A stretch of 7,932 bases of DNA. It comes from Bacillota bacterium. Lineage in GTDB: Bacteria > Bacillota > Clostridia > Lachnospirales > Bianqueaceae. The position numbers and the translations under genes were made by a program. The notes below the pieces were generated by a model, which had not been told where the DNA came from, searched no databases, and worked only from the letters and a program-made list of their open reading frames with translations. This document shows, one piece after another, positions 6,667-7,932 of this stretch (its first letter is position 1; each line of letters opens with the position of its first letter). Location of the stretch: positions 1-7,932 of the forward strand of contig JAFUJY010000164.1 in NCBI GenBank assembly GCA_017467985.1, in the 5' to 3' direction.

Positions 6667-7917
6667 ATGAAAAGAATAGTTTTGTTACTAATTGCGTTTA
6701 TCTTCTTTTTTGAAGGTTGTTCAGGTAGATTAGAAGATGCTTCCAATATGGAAACGCATGATTCATCTATTGTTGAAACAGAAAGAAACTTTTTAGCAGA
6801 TCCCCTATTTGATACAGCAGAGTATTTAGCGGCGTATGATGTGGATAATTCCGTATGCTTCCCTATGGCAAGGTTGTGCGAGACGGAAGGAGCCTACTAT
6901 GGTTTATGCTCCAGTATAATGGAACAGTTAATGTATATGGACAAGGGCAGTGGTGTTAGCGGGGTGTTGTGTGCAAAGGCAGAATGTGAACACAATGCCG
7001 AATCGTGCAACGCATATGTTGGATTAGGTGCCGGTGGTTTTTCTGTATATGACGGATGTCTATACTGGGTGGGAGATCAGATAGTAGAAAAGACGATAGT
7101 AACCGGTTTATGGAGCATGAATTTGGATGGAACTGATCGTGTGAAAATCAAAGATATAGATGTGGAACTGTTGAATGCAACTGCAGATAATTCAATCATA
7201 AGGGTACATCGAGGATATTTGTATCTGATTGGATGCGAGGGAGTCATAGAAAACGGGAAAACAATAACGAGAGTTACGGCGCAAGCGACTCCCTTGGATT
7301 CGTCGGATGAATGGGTTACAATTCTGGATTTAGAAGTGGATAGTGGAGTGACCAGTGATGTCAAATTCGTGGGCAATAAGGTTTATATTATGATTGAAAA
7401 AAAGGAAGCCGAAAACCGCATACTGACATTATATGTGTGGGATTCTAAAACACGGGAATTGAGTATATGTTTTGAGGAAAATATATCTTTTCATGCTGAA
7501 AATATGTGGGTAGAGGAGGAAGGAGCCTACTTCGCAGCCAGTGGGGCTTCTATTGGGCTGTATAAATTTGATTTTGAGAAAAAGACGCTGGAATTTTGTT
7601 TTGGCTTTGAGGATCCGCAGTATTTTGGAATTGAGGTCGGTGATAATATTGCGGTTGGATTAGGAATGACAGAACATGGAGATCGGTTGTTTTGGGTGAA
7701 AGATTTTGAAGGAAACACAATATATCAGGAGATATTTGAGGTAACGGATATCGAAAACATGCAGGAATTAGGATGGAGCTATGTGGGAGGTAACCAGAAG
7801 CATATTTTCATCGCACTGCAATCCAGAGAAGTTCAATATATGATAGAAGTTCCCTTAGCCGGAGGGCAGGAAGAACGAATTCTGTGGAAGTATGTGTCCA
7901 CAGGAGAGACAGTATAA
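6667..7917 (+). CDS. Lipoprotein with Cys/His cluster and LRP1-like beta-propeller (DUF5050-like)
   Basis: A 416-residue protein probably anchored to the outer face of the membrane. It starts MKRIVLLLIAFIFFF and has a lipobox-like FEGC with the lipidated cysteine at 18; Glu at -2 is unusual, so processing by signal peptidase II is likely but not certain. At 102-114 LCAKAECEHNAESCNAY gives the pattern C-x4-C-x-H-x4-C, which recurs in Clostridia lipoproteins as I recall them. The rest is beta-rich: YDGCLYWVG, LWSMNLDGTDRVKI (148-161), then HRGYLYLIG, GNKVYIMIE, and LYKFDFEKKTLEFC, resembling the YWTD-like blades of the DUF5050/LRP1-like beta-propeller group. The function is unknown; extracellular sensing or ligand binding is a guess. 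The ATG follows GGGAGGG by about 8 bases. The coding sequence is AT-richer than its neighbours and rich in ATA codons. It probably begins an operon, since a ribosome binding site follows its stop. Confidence 0.75.
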   Translation: MKRIVLLLIAFIFFFEGCSGRLEDASNMETHDSSIVETERNFLADPLFDTAEYLAAYDVDNSVCFPMARLCETEGAYYGLCSSIMEQLMYMDKGSGVSGVLCAKAECEHNAESCNAYVGLGAGGFSVYDGCLYWVGDQIVEKTIVTGLWSMNLDGTDRVKIKDIDVELLNATADNSIIRVHRGYLYLIGCEGVIENGKTITRVTAQATPLDSSDEWVTILDLEVDSGVTSDVKFVGNKVYIMIEKKEAENRILTLYVWDSKTRELSICFEENISFHAENMWVEEEGAYFAASGASIGLYKFDFEKKTLEFCFGFEDPQYFGIEVGDNIAVGLGMTEHGDRLFWVKDFEGNTIYQEIFEVTDIENMQELGWSYVGGNQKHIFIALQSREVQYMIEVPLAGGQEERILWKYVSTGETV

Positions 7918-7919
7918 AA

Positions 7920-7925
7920 AAGGAG
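7920..7925 (+). promoter_or_regulatory. Ribosome binding site of a gene beyond the right edge
   Basis: AAGGAG lies 2 bases after the lipoprotein stop codon. The ATG at 7926 is directly adjacent and too close to be served by it, so the start codon of the next gene probably lies just past position 7932. This indicates a tightly spaced operon without a terminator. Confidence 0.55.
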
Positions 7926-7932
7926 ATGAGCC

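Overview
The window looks like chromosomal DNA from a Gram-positive anaerobe of the class Clostridia, probably a gut Lachnospiraceae or Oscillospiraceae type. This is inferred from strong AGGAGG-like ribosome binding sites, sigma-A type promoters, a PepV-type dipeptidase, a two-OB-fold SSB-like protein and a beta-propeller lipoprotein style typical of that group. The exact genus cannot be read from the sequence.

Layout, left to right. (1) 1-1041, minus strand: the first 347 codons of an M20/PepV-type metallodipeptidase, cut off by the window edge and driven by a near-consensus promoter at 1076-1104. (2) 1164-2446, plus strand: two calcineurin-like metallophosphoesterases only 5 bases apart, from different subfamilies and apparently cotranscribed. 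(3) 2461-2495: a terminator hairpin between converging genes. (4) 2506-5670, minus strand: a 1054-residue glycoside hydrolase resembling family GH106 (alpha-L-rhamnosidase type), without a signal peptide, with a strong extended -10 promoter at 5700-5728. (5) 5819-6463, plus strand: a protein made of two tandem OB folds, like single-stranded DNA-binding proteins. (6) 6464-6666: a gene-free stretch with a very long GC-rich hairpin, two smaller hairpins, and a perfect extended -10 promoter. (7) 6667-7917, plus strand: an AT-rich lipoprotein gene whose product has a Cys/His cluster and LRP1-like beta-propeller repeats. A ribosome binding site at the right edge suggests another gene follows in the same operon.

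The genes do not form one evident pathway. The dipeptidase and the glycoside hydrolase are cytoplasmic degradative enzymes that would work on imported peptides and glycans. The phosphoesterase pair and the SSB-like protein look like housekeeping or accessory nucleic-acid or nucleotide functions. The lipoprotein begins a separate unit. I see no CRISPR array, tRNA, rRNA, insertion sequence or defence system. The points most worth checking are the GH106-like enzyme and its palindromic upstream site, the long hairpin behind the SSB-like gene, and the lipoprotein with its structured promoter region.
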